Below, in pieces: positions 26,569 to 35,855 of a stretch of DNA of 64,000 bases. A program made the translations under genes and the position numbers. The number at the start of each line of letters is the position of its first letter. The first letter of the stretch is position 1. Under the pieces are notes generated by a model, which made no database searches, was not told where the DNA came from, and saw nothing but the letters and a program-made list of their open reading frames with translations. This DNA is from an uncultured Paraburkholderia sp. (lineage in GTDB: Bacteria > Pseudomonadota > Gammaproteobacteria > Burkholderiales > Burkholderiaceae), in the NCBI GenBank assembly GCA_940746715.1, contig CALNWN010000009.1, forward strand, positions 124,001 to 188,000, in the 5' to 3' direction.

Positions 26569-26838
26569 TGCCATCTGCCTTTTTCTGAATCCGGCGCAAG
26601 TATAAGTATAAGTGCTTGGCGGCGTGTGCGAGCCGCCCGCGCGATCGCTGTGGATGGATTGCAACATTGCCCTGCCGCGCGTGCCGCGTCTAGCCAGCCG
26701 AATGGCTAGGCGACGCTGCGGCGGTTAAAGCAACCGGTGCTAGCGTCGCGCCCCGACCGGCACGAGCACCCAGCGGCGGCCCGAAAGCCCGCGCGGTCGC
26801 GCAAAATCCGTCTGCGCATTGGGCGCTACAATCGCACG

Positions 26839-28245
26839 ATGAACCAGCCGACCGAACCCACCATCGCCATCGACGTCTACCGCGCGCGCCGCGAGCGCGT
26901 ACTCGCCGCGCTGCGCGCAGCGGGCGGCGGCGTCGCCATCGTCCCGACCGCGCCCGAAGCGCTGCGCAACCGCGACGCCGATTATCCGTACCGGCACGAC
27001 AGCTACTTCTATTACCTGACGGGCTTCACCGAACCCGAGGCGCTGCTCGTGCTCGACGCCAGCGCCGCTGCGGGCGAGCCCGCGTCGATCCTGTTCTGCC
27101 GCGAGAAAAACGTCGAACGCGAGATCTGGGAAGGCTTCCGGTTCGGGCCCGACGGCGCGCGCGTCGCGTTCGGCTTCGACGCCGCGTTCGCATTCGGCGA
27201 AATCGACGCGCAACTGCCTCACATTCTCGCCGACAAGCCGTCGCTGCACTACGCGCTGGGCGCGTCCGAAAAGCTCGACGGCCAGGTACGCGGCTGGCTC
27301 GAGGCCGTGCGCATGCAGGGCCGCAGCGGCGTCGCGGCGCCCACGGCCGCGCGCGATCTGCTGCCCTTGCTCGACGACATGCGGCTCGTCAAGGACGACC
27401 ACGAGCTCGCCATCATGCGCCGCGCCGGCCAGATTTCCGCGCAGGCGCACCGCCGGGCGATGGCGGCGTGCCGCCCGGGCGTGCGCGAGTACGAGCTCGA
27501 AGCGGAACTGCTCTACACGTTCCGCAAGTTCGGCGCGCAGGCGCCCGCTTACACGTCGATCGTCGCGGCGGGCGCCAACGCGTGCGTGCTGCACTACCCG
27601 GCCGGCAATGCGATCGCGCAGGAAGGCGACCTGATCCTGATCGACGCGGCGTGCGAGCTGGACGGCTACGCGTCGGACATCACGCGCACCTTTCCCGCGA
27701 GCGGCCGGTTCACGGCGGCGCAGCGCGAGCTCTATGACATCGTGCTGGCCGCGCAGCAGGCCGCCATTGCCGCGACGCGCGCCGGCGTCACCTTCGACGA
27801 CCCGCATCAGGCAGCCGTGCGCGTGCTGTCGCAAGGCCTGCTCGACACAGGTATCGGCGACCGCGCGAAGTTCGCGTCCGTCGACGACGTCATCGCCGAG
27901 CGCGCCTACGCGCCCTTCTATATGCACCGCACCGGCCACTGGCTCGGCATGGACGTGCACGACGTCGGCGACTACCGCGAGCGCGGCGCGCCGCGCGACG
28001 AGGCGGGCGTGCTGCCGTGGCGCACGCTGCAGGCTTCCATGACACTGACCATCGAGCCCGGTCTGTATATCCGGCCGGCGCAAGGCGTGCCCGAACGCTA
28101 CTGGAACATCGGCATCCGCATCGAGGACGACGCGATCGTCACGCCGGATGGCTGCGAGCTGATCACGCGCGACGTGCCGGTCGCCGCCGACGAAATCGAG
28201 GCGCTGATGCAGGAAGCCCGCGCGGCTCACGAAACAAGGAAGTAA
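26839..28245 (+). CDS. pepP: Xaa-Pro aminopeptidase (aminopeptidase P, M24B)
   Basis: 468-residue cytoplasmic Mn enzyme that releases an N-terminal residue preceding proline. An N-terminal creatinase-like domain (YRARRERVLAALRAAGGGVA) is followed by the pita-bread fold with metal ligands in DAACELDGYASDITRTFP, HRTGHWLGMDVHDVG, TIEPGLYI and IRIEDDAI. ATG 26839. Intact. Six bases separate it from the UbiH-type hydroxylase, as in many Burkholderia pepP-ubiH operons. Confidence 0.95.
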   Translation: MNQPTEPTIAIDVYRARRERVLAALRAAGGGVAIVPTAPEALRNRDADYPYRHDSYFYYLTGFTEPEALLVLDASAAAGEPASILFCREKNVEREIWEGFRFGPDGARVAFGFDAAFAFGEIDAQLPHILADKPSLHYALGASEKLDGQVRGWLEAVRMQGRSGVAAPTAARDLLPLLDDMRLVKDDHELAIMRRAGQISAQAHRRAMAACRPGVREYELEAELLYTFRKFGAQAPAYTSIVAAGANACVLHYPAGNAIAQEGDLILIDAACELDGYASDITRTFPASGRFTAAQRELYDIVLAAQQAAIAATRAGVTFDDPHQAAVRVLSQGLLDTGIGDRAKFASVDDVIAERAYAPFYMHRTGHWLGMDVHDVGDYRERGAPRDEAGVLPWRTLQASMTLTIEPGLYIRPAQGVPERYWNIGIRIEDDAIVTPDGCELITRDVPVAADEIEALMQEARAAHETRK

Positions 28246-28251
28246 CCCGCA

Positions 28252-29700
28252 ATGAACGATGTTTCCCCGTCGACGGTCATCCTGAAGCCCGGCGCGCTGC
28301 AGCAGGCATTCGATTTCGACGTGACGATCGTCGGCGCCGGGCCGGTCGGGCTTGCACTGGCCGGCTGGCTCGCGCGCCGCAGCGTCACGCGCGAGCTGAA
28401 GATCGCGTTGATCGACGCGCGCGAGCCGGAAGATTCGATTGCGGATCCGCGCGCGATTGCCGTCTCGCACGGCAGCCGCATGATCCTCGAACCGCTGCGC
28501 TGGCCCGCCGACGCAACCGCGATCCAGCGCATCCACGTGTCGCAGCGCGGACATTTCGGCCGCACGCTGATCGACCACAGCGAGCACGGACTGCCGGCGC
28601 TCGGCTACGTGCTGCGCTACGGCTCCATCGTGCATGGCCTCGCCGAAGCCGTGCACGCCACGCCGGTCCACTGGTTCCGTTCGACGTCCGCCGCGACGCC
28701 CGTAGAGGAAGAAGACGGCGTGACCCTGCCGATCGAAACTGCGGGCGTCACGCGCCGGCTACGCACGCGCATTCTGGTGAGCGCCGAAGGCGGCCTGTTC
28801 GGCGATCAGAAGGCGGATAAGCACCGCGAGCGGCATGCAGAACGACACGGCGGCCAGCGTGTGCCAGGCGGCGAAAGCGCGCTGCACGCCGCGCAACCCG
28901 TCGCCCGCGTTGAACCGGCGGACGACGACACAGCGCACACACACCCGGCCGAGCGCCACGGGCACGACGGGAACGATGGACGCAGCGAGGCACCCAGCCG
29001 CGCCGCCAACCATGCCAACCACGCGGACGAGCAGAGCACCTCGCGCCGCGACAAGCCCAGCTCGCGCGACTACGGCCAGACCGCGCTGGTCGGCACGGTC
29101 AGCGTGTCGGCGCCGCAGCCGCACGTCGCGTGGGAACGCTTCACGCCGGAAGGCCCGATCGCCTTGCTGCCGATGGGCGGCGTGCGCGGCGCCGACTACG
29201 CGCTCGTCTGGTGCTGCGCGCCCGAGGAAGCCGCGCGCCGAGCCCAACTTTCCCACGACGCGTTCCTGCGCGAACTCGGCGACGCGTTCGGCGGCCGCAT
29301 GGGACGCTTCACGCAGATCAAGGGGCGCGCGTCGTTCCCGCTAGGGCTCAACGCGGTGGATACGCTCGTGCGGGGCCGCGTCGTCGCCATGGGAAATGCC
29401 GCGCAGACGCTGCATCCGGTCGCGGGACAGGGCCTGAATCTCGGCCTGCGCGACGCGCACGCGCTCGTCGACGCGTTGTGCGCGGAAGGCCCCACGCCGC
29501 TCGCGCTGGCGACGTTTGCACAACGCCGCGCACTTGACCGGCGCATGACGATCGGCGCCACGGACACGCTCGCGCGCCTCTTCACCGTCGACTTCGCGCC
29601 GCTCGCGGTCCTGCGCGGCCTCGCGCTGACCGCGCTCGAATTCGCGCCGCCGGTGAAGACCGCGCTCGCGCGTCAGATGATGTTCGGGCAGCGCCGCTGA
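28252..29700 (+). CDS. ubiH: UbiH/UbiF-family FAD-dependent hydroxylase (ubiquinone biosynthesis)
   Basis: FAD monooxygenase of the aromatic-ring hydroxylase family. The Rossmann site VTIVGAGPVGLALAGWLARR, the DPRAIAVSHGSRMILEPL motif and the second FAD signature GNAAQTLHPVAGQGLNLGLR are all present. Between LFGDQ (about residue 185) and DYGQTALVGTV it has about 90 extra residues, rich in His, Arg, Asp and Ala, that shorter homologues lack. The frame is open throughout. Context after pepP supports ubiquinone hydroxylation; which ring position (UbiH or UbiF role) cannot be told from sequence alone. Confidence 0.85.
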   Translation: MNDVSPSTVILKPGALQQAFDFDVTIVGAGPVGLALAGWLARRSVTRELKIALIDAREPEDSIADPRAIAVSHGSRMILEPLRWPADATAIQRIHVSQRGHFGRTLIDHSEHGLPALGYVLRYGSIVHGLAEAVHATPVHWFRSTSAATPVEEEDGVTLPIETAGVTRRLRTRILVSAEGGLFGDQKADKHRERHAERHGGQRVPGGESALHAAQPVARVEPADDDTAHTHPAERHGHDGNDGRSEAPSRAANHANHADEQSTSRRDKPSSRDYGQTALVGTVSVSAPQPHVAWERFTPEGPIALLPMGGVRGADYALVWCCAPEEAARRAQLSHDAFLRELGDAFGGRMGRFTQIKGRASFPLGLNAVDTLVRGRVVAMGNAAQTLHPVAGQGLNLGLRDAHALVDALCAEGPTPLALATFAQRRALDRRMTIGATDTLARLFTVDFAPLAVLRGLALTALEFAPPVKTALARQMMFGQRR

Positions 29701-29971
29701 GCGTGCCCCGCGCCGGCGCGGCGCTGAGCTGCCCGCCCGGCGCGCTCGGCGCCGCGTTTCCAGCCGGACCGGAAGCTGTCGCGCGGGCGGACCGAACTCT
29801 ATGGCGCCGGCCACTTTCATAGAAGATTTAATGAGTTACGACGCCCGCAACTGAAGTGCGGGCTATCTGTTAACGCTAAAATAGTGGTTTTCCCTCGCAT
29901 TTCGCGAACGCTCCGATTGACTGCATCGAGCAATCGACTAATCGACAATCGGCCGCGCGCGCGTCCACGTC

Positions 29972-31030
29972 ATGCCCACCATTGGCTCGCACAATCTGCG
30001 CAATAACCTGTTCGTCGCGCCCATGGCCGGCGTCACCGACCGTCCGTTCCGGCAGCTTTGCAAACGGCTCCGCGCAGGCTATGCCGTGTCGGAAATGGTC
30101 GCGTCGAATGCCCAGTTGTGGAAAAGCGAAAAGACCATGCGCCGCGCGAACCACGCGGGCGAAGTCGAGCCGATCGCCGTGCAAATCGCGGGCGCCGATC
30201 CCGCCATGATGGCCGAAGCCGCCCGCTACAACGTGGCGAACGGCGCACAAATCATCGACATCAATATGGGCTGCCCGGCCAAGAAGGTGTGCAACGTGGC
30301 GGCAGGCTCGGCGCTGCTGCAGAACGAGCCGCTCGTGCAGCGCATCGTCGAGGCGGTGGTCGGCGCAGTGGGTGTCGGTCCGGACGCCGTGCCGGTCACG
30401 CTGAAAATCCGCACCGGCTGGAATCGCGAGAACAGGAATGCGCTGAACGTCGCGCGGCTCGCCGAAGGCGCCGGCATCGCCATGCTGACGGTGCATGGCC
30501 GCACCCGCGCCGACCTGTATCACGGCGAGGCCGAATACGACACCATCGCTGCCGTGAAGGCCGCCGTGCGCATTCCGGTGGTCGCCAACGGCGACATCAC
30601 GTCGCCGGAAAAAGCGCGCCATGTGCTCGCCGTGACCGGCGCGGACGCCGTCATGATCGGCCGCGCCACGCAGGGGCGCCCGTGGCTCTTCCGCGAGATC
30701 GAGCATTTCCTGCAGACGGGAGAATTGCTGCCGCCGCGCATCGACGAAATCCAGCATGTCATGAACGAGCACCTAGAAGATCACTACGCGTTCTACGGGG
30801 AATTTACGGGCGTTCGCACTGCGCGCAAGCACATCGGCTGGTACACTCGCGGCCTTTCTGGCGCCAACGTGTTCCGGCATCGCATGAATACGCTCGACAC
30901 CACGCGCGAACAACTCCTCGCCGTCAACGAATTTTTCGACGCACAGAAGGCGCTCTCCGACCGCCTCGTCTACGTCGACGAAACGCCCGAGCACAAGGGC
31001 GAGGACCACACCGACCGACTAGCAGCATGA
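29972..31030 (+). CDS. dusB: tRNA-dihydrouridine synthase B
   Basis: FMN enzyme reducing U17 in tRNA. 352 residues. The TIM barrel has NNLFVAPMAGVTDRPFR at the start, the catalytic region INMGCPAKKVCNVAAGSALL (Cys in MGCP), and HGRTRADLYHG. The C-terminal helical domain (HLEDHYAFYGEFTGVRTARK HIGWY) is complete. Its TGA overlaps the fis ATG (ATGA at 31027-31030), the classic dusB-fis operon. A TAAAAT about 100 bases upstream may be its -10. The 270 bases between ubiH and dusB show nothing else. Confidence 0.95.
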   Translation: MPTIGSHNLRNNLFVAPMAGVTDRPFRQLCKRLRAGYAVSEMVASNAQLWKSEKTMRRANHAGEVEPIAVQIAGADPAMMAEAARYNVANGAQIIDINMGCPAKKVCNVAAGSALLQNEPLVQRIVEAVVGAVGVGPDAVPVTLKIRTGWNRENRNALNVARLAEGAGIAMLTVHGRTRADLYHGEAEYDTIAAVKAAVRIPVVANGDITSPEKARHVLAVTGADAVMIGRATQGRPWLFREIEHFLQTGELLPPRIDEIQHVMNEHLEDHYAFYGEFTGVRTARKHIGWYTRGLSGANVFRHRMNTLDTTREQLLAVNEFFDAQKALSDRLVYVDETPEHKGEDHTDRLAA

Positions 31031-31260
31031 GCAAGAACAATATCGAACAATCTGTCCGCGACAGCCTGGGCATGTATTTCCAGGACCTCGACGGCTCGAA
31101 TCCGCACGACGTCTATGACATGGTGATTTCGTGCGTGGAAAAACCCCTGCTCGAAGTGGTGCTCGAGCAGGCCGGCGGCAACCAATCGCTGGCCGCCGAG
31201 TATCTCGGCATCAACCGCAATACGCTGCGCAAGAAACTGCAACAGCACGGCTTGTTGTAG
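31027..31260 (+). CDS. fis: Fis-family nucleoid-associated regulator
   Basis: 77-residue DNA-bending protein. The C-terminal helix-turn-helix SLAAEYLGINRNTLRKKLQQ is typical of Fis (and of NtrC C-termini). The N-terminus SVRDSLGMYFQDLDGSNPHD is typical of betaproteobacterial Fis. Translationally coupled to dusB and 46 bases before purH. Confidence 0.95.
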   Translation: MSKNNIEQSVRDSLGMYFQDLDGSNPHDVYDMVISCVEKPLLEVVLEQAGGNQSLAAEYLGINRNTLRKKLQQHGLL

Positions 31261-31306
31261 CCTTCACGCGCCCGGCCACGTTTCCCTTCGGCTTTTCGTC
31301 TTCATC

Positions 31307-32872
31307 ATGATCAAGCAAGCGCTCATCTCCGTTTCCGACAAGTCCGGCATTGTCGACTTCGCCAAGTCGCTGTCGGACCTCGGCGTCAAGATCCTGTCGA
31401 CCGGCGGCACCGCGAAACTGCTCGCGGACGCGGGCCTCTCCGTCACCGAGGTCGCCGACTACACGGGCTTCCCGGAAATGCTGGACGGGCGTGTGAAAAC
31501 GCTGCATCCGAAGGTGCACGGCGGCATTCTGGCGCGCCGCGACCTGCCGGAACACATGGCGGCGCTCGAAAAGCACGACATTCCGACCATCGACCTGCTG
31601 GTCGTGAACCTCTACCCGTTCGTGCAGACGGTGTCGAAAGAAGAGTGCTCGCTCGAAGACGCAATCGAGAACATCGACATTGGCGGCCCGACCATGCTGC
31701 GCTCGGCCGCGAAAAATCATCGTGACGTGACAGTGGTGGTCGACCCGGCCGACTACGCGGTCGTGCTCGAGGAAATGCGCGCGAACGGCAACGCGGTCTC
31801 GTACAAGTCGAACTTCCGCCTCGCGACCAAGGTTTTCGCGCATACCGCGCAGTACGACGGCGCGATCACGAACTACCTGACGAGCCTCACCGACGAGCTG
31901 CAACACGCGTCGCGCAACGTTTATCCGGCCACCTTCAACCTCGCGTTCAACAAGGTGCAGGACCTGCGCTACGGCGAAAACCCGCATCAAAGCGCTGCGT
32001 TCTACCGCGATCTGTCGGTGCCGGCCGGCGCGCTGGCGAACTACAATCAGTTGCAGGGTAAGGAACTGTCGTACAACAACATCGCCGATTCCGACGCTGC
32101 GTGGGAATGCGTGAAGACGTTCGACGTGCCGGCCTGCGTCATCGTCAAGCACGCTAATCCGTGCGGCGTGGCGGTGGGCGCGGACGCGAACGAGGCCTAT
32201 TCGAAGGCGTTCCAGACGGATCCGACCTCGGCGTTCGGCGGCATCATCGCCTTCAACCGCGAAGTGGACGAAGCCGCGGCGCAAGCGGTGGCCAAGCAGT
32301 TCGTCGAAGTGCTGATCGCCCCGTCGTTCAGCGACGAGGCGCGCCGGGTGTTCGCCGCCAAGCAGAACGTGCGTCTTCTGGAAATCGCGCTGGGCGAAGG
32401 CCATAACGCATTCGACCTGAAGCGCGTGGGCAGCGGCCTGCTGGTCCAATCGCTCGATTCGAAGAACGTCCAGCCGCGCGAATTGCGCGTGGTCACGAAG
32501 CGTCACCCCACGCCGAAGGAAATGGACGACCTGCTCTTCGCGTGGCGCGTGGCGAAGTACGTGAAGTCTAACGCCATCGTCTTTTGCGGCAACGGCATGA
32601 CGCTCGGCGTGGGCGCGGGCCAAATGAGCCGCGTGGACTCGGCGCGCATCGCCAGCATCAAGGCGCAGAACGCCGGCTTGACGCTGGCCGGCTCGGCAGT
32701 GGCGTCGGATGCGTTCTTCCCGTTCCGCGACGGCCTCGACGTGGTCGTGGCCGCGGGCGCGACCTGCGTGATCCAGCCCGGCGACTCGATGCGCGACGAC
32801 GAAGTGGTGAGCGCCGCCGACGAGCACAATATCGCGATGGTGTTGACCGGCGTGCGTCACTTCTGGCATTGA
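31307..32872 (+). CDS. purH: Bifunctional AICAR transformylase / IMP cyclohydrolase
   Basis: 521 residues catalysing the last two steps of purine synthesis. The N-terminal MGS-like IMP cyclohydrolase domain (VSDKSGIVDFAKSLSDLGVK, GFPEMLDGRVKTLHPKVHGG) and the C-terminal AICARFT domain with active-site CVIVKHANPCGVAVG are both complete, ending in a family-typical GVRHFWH. Starts at ATG 31307, right after fis. Followed by a terminator. Confidence 0.97.
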   Translation: MIKQALISVSDKSGIVDFAKSLSDLGVKILSTGGTAKLLADAGLSVTEVADYTGFPEMLDGRVKTLHPKVHGGILARRDLPEHMAALEKHDIPTIDLLVVNLYPFVQTVSKEECSLEDAIENIDIGGPTMLRSAAKNHRDVTVVVDPADYAVVLEEMRANGNAVSYKSNFRLATKVFAHTAQYDGAITNYLTSLTDELQHASRNVYPATFNLAFNKVQDLRYGENPHQSAAFYRDLSVPAGALANYNQLQGKELSYNNIADSDAAWECVKTFDVPACVIVKHANPCGVAVGADANEAYSKAFQTDPTSAFGGIIAFNREVDEAAAQAVAKQFVEVLIAPSFSDEARRVFAAKQNVRLLEIALGEGHNAFDLKRVGSGLLVQSLDSKNVQPRELRVVTKRHPTPKEMDDLLFAWRVAKYVKSNAIVFCGNGMTLGVGAGQMSRVDSARIASIKAQNAGLTLAGSAVASDAFFPFRDGLDVVVAAGATCVIQPGDSMRDDEVVSAADEHNIAMVLTGVRHFWH

Positions 32873-32926
32873 GTTCGGCGTGAGCAGCGGCGGGTGTTGT
32901 AGCCGCCGCTGTAGGTGAAGATGGAG

Positions 32927-32964
32927 CGGCCTGGTGGAAATTTCTGCCGGGCCGTTTTGTTTTG
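32927..32964 (+). terminator. Terminator after purH
   Basis: Stem CGGCCTGGT (32927-32935) with GCCGGGCCG (32946-32954), including two G-U pairs in RNA, followed by TTTTGTTTT. A second small GC hairpin lies just upstream near 32885-32908. Confidence 0.8.
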
Positions 32965-33017
32965 CCGGCGCTCAATGAGGGCGAGTCTGCGGCTCGGGCG
33001 GTCGTCAGTCCGGAGGA

Positions 33018-33242
33018 TTACTTGCGCTCGTAACCGTGCTTCACATCCGGATGCTGGCTGATGTAGGTGCCCAAGCCCTTGCCGCGTGCGAGCCGCTTGA
33101 GCGCAGCGAGGTGTTCCACGCCGACGCTCGTGTTCGAGTACCAGTACGTCGTGCCCGAGTTAAAGCGAGCGGCGACAAAGTCCTCGCCGATTTCATAAGC
33201 GACGACCCCGGATATCCCACTCCTGTTTCCATAGCGCTGCAT
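33018..33242 (-). CDS. Small KTSC-like protein of unknown function
   Basis: 74 residues (MQRYGNRSGISGVVAYEIGE ... HGYERK). The pattern of a short beta-strand protein with FNSGTTYWYSNTSVGVEHLA and a final GLGTYISQHP resembles KTSC-type small domains found alone or fused to enzymes; the similarity is weak. ATG 33242 lies a few bases after a GGAAGGGGG tract. Convergent with purH. Confidence 0.55.
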   Translation of the reverse strand: MQRYGNRSGISGVVAYEIGEDFVAARFNSGTTYWYSNTSVGVEHLAALKRLARGKGLGTYISQHPDVKHGYERK

Positions 33243-33370
33243 AGCTGATCGCCCCCTTCCGACAGACACAGCAGCTTTTATTCCTCTCGCGTGGCCCTTT
33301 GCGAGCCGCCGTGCCGCGTGTCTGTTGTAGTATCGCAGGCACTTGGCCTTAACCGCATGTGCGGCACTTC

Positions 33371-33913
33371 ATGAGAATTCTTGGCATCGACCCCGGCTTG
33401 CGCGTCACTGGCTTCGGCGTGATCGATCAAAGCGGGCACACGCTCAGCTATGTGGCGAGCGGCGTGATCAAGACCGCCGACGCCGATCTGCCGTCGCGCC
33501 TCGGCACCATTTTCGAGGGTATATCCACACTGATCCGCCAGCACGCGCCGGATCAATCGGCGATCGAAAAGGTGTTCGTTAACGTCAATCCGCAGTCCAC
33601 CTTGCTGCTCGGCCAGGCGCGCGGCGCGGCTATCTGCGGTCTGGTCGCGGGCGGCGTGCCGGTCGCCGAATACACCGCGTTGCAATTGAAGCAGGCGGTG
33701 GTCGGCTACGGCCGCGCGACCAAGGAGCAGATGCAGCAGATGGTGGTGCGTATGCTCAACCTTTCGGGCGTGCCGAGCACCGACGCCGCCGACGCGCTCG
33801 GCATGGCCATCTGCCACGCGCATGGCGGCACGACGCTCAGCACGCTCGGCGGCACCGCGCCCTCGCTCGCCAAAAAGGGCTTGCGAGTGCGGCGCGGGCG
33901 TCTCGTCGGCTAG
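33371..33913 (+). CDS. ruvC: Holliday junction endonuclease RuvC
   Basis: 180-residue resolvase. The four acidic active-site residues sit in GIDPGL (D7), AIEKVFVNVNPQS (E), and STDAADALGMAICH (two Asp). ATG 33371 (MRILGIDPGLRVTGFGVIDQ). First of the ruvC-ruvA-ruvB set, with 115 and 134 bases between genes. Confidence 0.96.
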   Translation: MRILGIDPGLRVTGFGVIDQSGHTLSYVASGVIKTADADLPSRLGTIFEGISTLIRQHAPDQSAIEKVFVNVNPQSTLLLGQARGAAICGLVAGGVPVAEYTALQLKQAVVGYGRATKEQMQQMVVRMLNLSGVPSTDAADALGMAICHAHGGTTLSTLGGTAPSLAKKGLRVRRGRLVG

Positions 33914-34028
33914 GCGCCGCGCTGCGCCGCACGGCCAACAGGCTTTTTTCGCGCGGTGCCAGCGCCTGCCGTCGGCGGCGCATCTTCGCTGCGCTACACT
34001 CGCCCTTTCTCACAAGTCTGAACTCGCC

Positions 34029-34610
34029 ATGATCGGTCGCATTGCCGGCGTCCTGCTGGAAAAAAACCCGCCGCATCTGCTCGTCGACTGCAACGGAGTC
34101 GGTTATGAAGTCGATGTGCCGATGAGCACCTTCTACAACCTGCCGTCCACCGGCGAGCGGGTCGTGCTGCTCACGCAGATGATCGTGCGCGAGGACGCGC
34201 ATCTGCTGTACGGCTTCGGCACCGCCGAGGAACGTGCCACCTTCCGCGAGCTGCTGAAGATTTCCGGCATCGGCGCGCGCATGGCGCTTGCTGTCCTCTC
34301 CGGCATGAGCGTGCATGAACTTTCGCAGACGGTCACGCTGCAGGACGCCGCACGCCTCACGCGCGTGCCGGGCATCGGCAAGAAAACCGCCGAGCGGCTG
34401 CTGCTCGAACTCAAGGGCAAACTCGGCGCGGACCTCGGCGCCATGGCCGGCGCCGTGTCGGCATCCGACCACGCCTCCGACATTCTCAACGCGCTGCTCG
34501 CGCTCGGCTATTCGGAGAAGGAAGCGTTGGCCGCGATCAAGAACGTGCCGGCGGGCACGGGCGTGTCTGAAGGCATCAAGCTCGCGCTGAAGGCCTTGTC
34601 CAAGGCCTGA
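34029..34610 (+). CDS. ruvA: Holliday junction DNA-binding subunit RuvA
   Basis: 193 residues. N-terminal OB fold (MIGRIAGVLLEKNPPHLLVD), two helix-hairpin-helix motifs (LLKISGIGARMALAVLSGMS and LTRVPGIGKKTAERLLLELK) and the C-terminal RuvB-contacting domain (ALLALGYSEKEALAAIKNVP). Tetrameric RuvA targets RuvB to junctions. Start ATG 34029. Confidence 0.96.
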   Translation: MIGRIAGVLLEKNPPHLLVDCNGVGYEVDVPMSTFYNLPSTGERVVLLTQMIVREDAHLLYGFGTAEERATFRELLKISGIGARMALAVLSGMSVHELSQTVTLQDAARLTRVPGIGKKTAERLLLELKGKLGADLGAMAGAVSASDHASDILNALLALGYSEKEALAAIKNVPAGTGVSEGIKLALKALSKA

Positions 34611-34744
34611 GGCTTGCAGCCCGAAGACTGATGCTGGCGCGCCGGCCGCACGCGCGATAAACAAGCTTCGCACAGTCCGGCGAGCGGCGCACCCTGGCCG
34701 TTCGGCCGAGTTTCGCAACGCGCCTCGCGCGGTACAATGACCGG

Positions 34745-35809
34745 ATGATCGAAACCGACAAACTCGCCGCCGAGCGCATCATCGCGGCCACGCCCGTCTC
34801 GCCGAACGAGGAAGCGTTCGAACGCGCGTTGCGGCCGCGCCAGCTCGAAGAATATGTCGGGCAGGAAAAAGTGCGCGGGCAGCTCGAAATTTTTATCGAG
34901 GCCGCCAAGCGCCGCTCGGAATCGCTCGACCACGTGCTGCTGTTCGGGCCGCCGGGTCTCGGCAAAACCACGCTTGCGCACATCATCGCGCGCGAAATGG
35001 GTGTGAATCTGCGGCAAACATCCGGGCCGGTGCTCGAGCGCGCGGGCGACCTCGCCGCGCTGCTCACCAACCTCGAAGCGAACGACGTGTTGTTCATCGA
35101 CGAAATTCACCGGCTCTCGCCGGTCGTCGAGGAAATTCTGTACCCCGCGCTCGAGGATTATCAGATCGACATCATGATCGGCGAAGGCCCCGCCGCGCGC
35201 AGCGTGAAGCTGGACTTGCAGCCCTTCACGCTGGTCGGTGCGACCACGCGCGCCGGCATGCTGACCAATCCGCTGCGCGACCGCTTCGGCATTGTCGCGC
35301 GGCTCGAGTTTTACAACGCCGAGGAACTCGCGCGTATCGTCACGCGTTCGGCTTCGCTGCTGAATGCGCAGATTCATCCGGACGGAGCATTCGAAATCGC
35401 ACGGCGCGCGCGCGGCACGCCGCGTATCGCCAACCGCCTGCTGCGGCGCGTGCGCGACTACGCGGAGGTCAAGGCCGACGGCAACATCACCGTGCAAGTG
35501 GCGGACGCGGCGCTCCGAATGCTCGACGTCGACGCGGTCGGTTTCGACCTGATGGACCGCAAGCTGCTGGAAGCGATCCTGCACAAATTCGACGGCGGCC
35601 CGGTCGGCGTCGACAATCTGGCGGCCGCCATCGGCGAGGAGCGCGACACGATCGAAGACGTGCTCGAGCCGTATCTGATCCAGCAAGGCTTCCTGCAGCG
35701 CACGCTGCGCGGCCGCGTCGCTACGCTGCTCACTTACCGCCACTTCGGACTCGCGGCGCCGGACGCGTCGAGCGCGCTGCCTGGTCTGTGGGACTCGGCT
35801 GCAACGTAG
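34745..35809 (+). CDS. ruvB: Holliday junction branch-migration ATPase RuvB
   Basis: 354 residues. AAA+ motor with Walker A FGPPGLGKTTLAHI, Walker B LFIDEIHRLSP, sensor 1 GATTRAGMLTNPLRDRFG, and a C-terminal winged helix (LDVDAVGFDLMDRKLLEAIL). Complete and normal length. It works with RuvA and RuvC encoded just upstream. Confidence 0.97.
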   Translation: MIETDKLAAERIIAATPVSPNEEAFERALRPRQLEEYVGQEKVRGQLEIFIEAAKRRSESLDHVLLFGPPGLGKTTLAHIIAREMGVNLRQTSGPVLERAGDLAALLTNLEANDVLFIDEIHRLSPVVEEILYPALEDYQIDIMIGEGPAARSVKLDLQPFTLVGATTRAGMLTNPLRDRFGIVARLEFYNAEELARIVTRSASLLNAQIHPDGAFEIARRARGTPRIANRLLRRVRDYAEVKADGNITVQVADAALRMLDVDAVGFDLMDRKLLEAILHKFDGGPVGVDNLAAAIGEERDTIEDVLEPYLIQQGFLQRTLRGRVATLLTYRHFGLAAPDASSALPGLWDSAAT

Positions 35810-35855
35810 CCGCGGCATAAGCACGAGCGGCACGGCGCAGCGAGGCGGAACAAGC

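Noticed and set aside
26740..28671. 643-codon minus-strand frame
   Set aside because: Antisense shadow of pepP and the start of ubiH; composition is Arg/Ala/Val-rich with no recognisable family.
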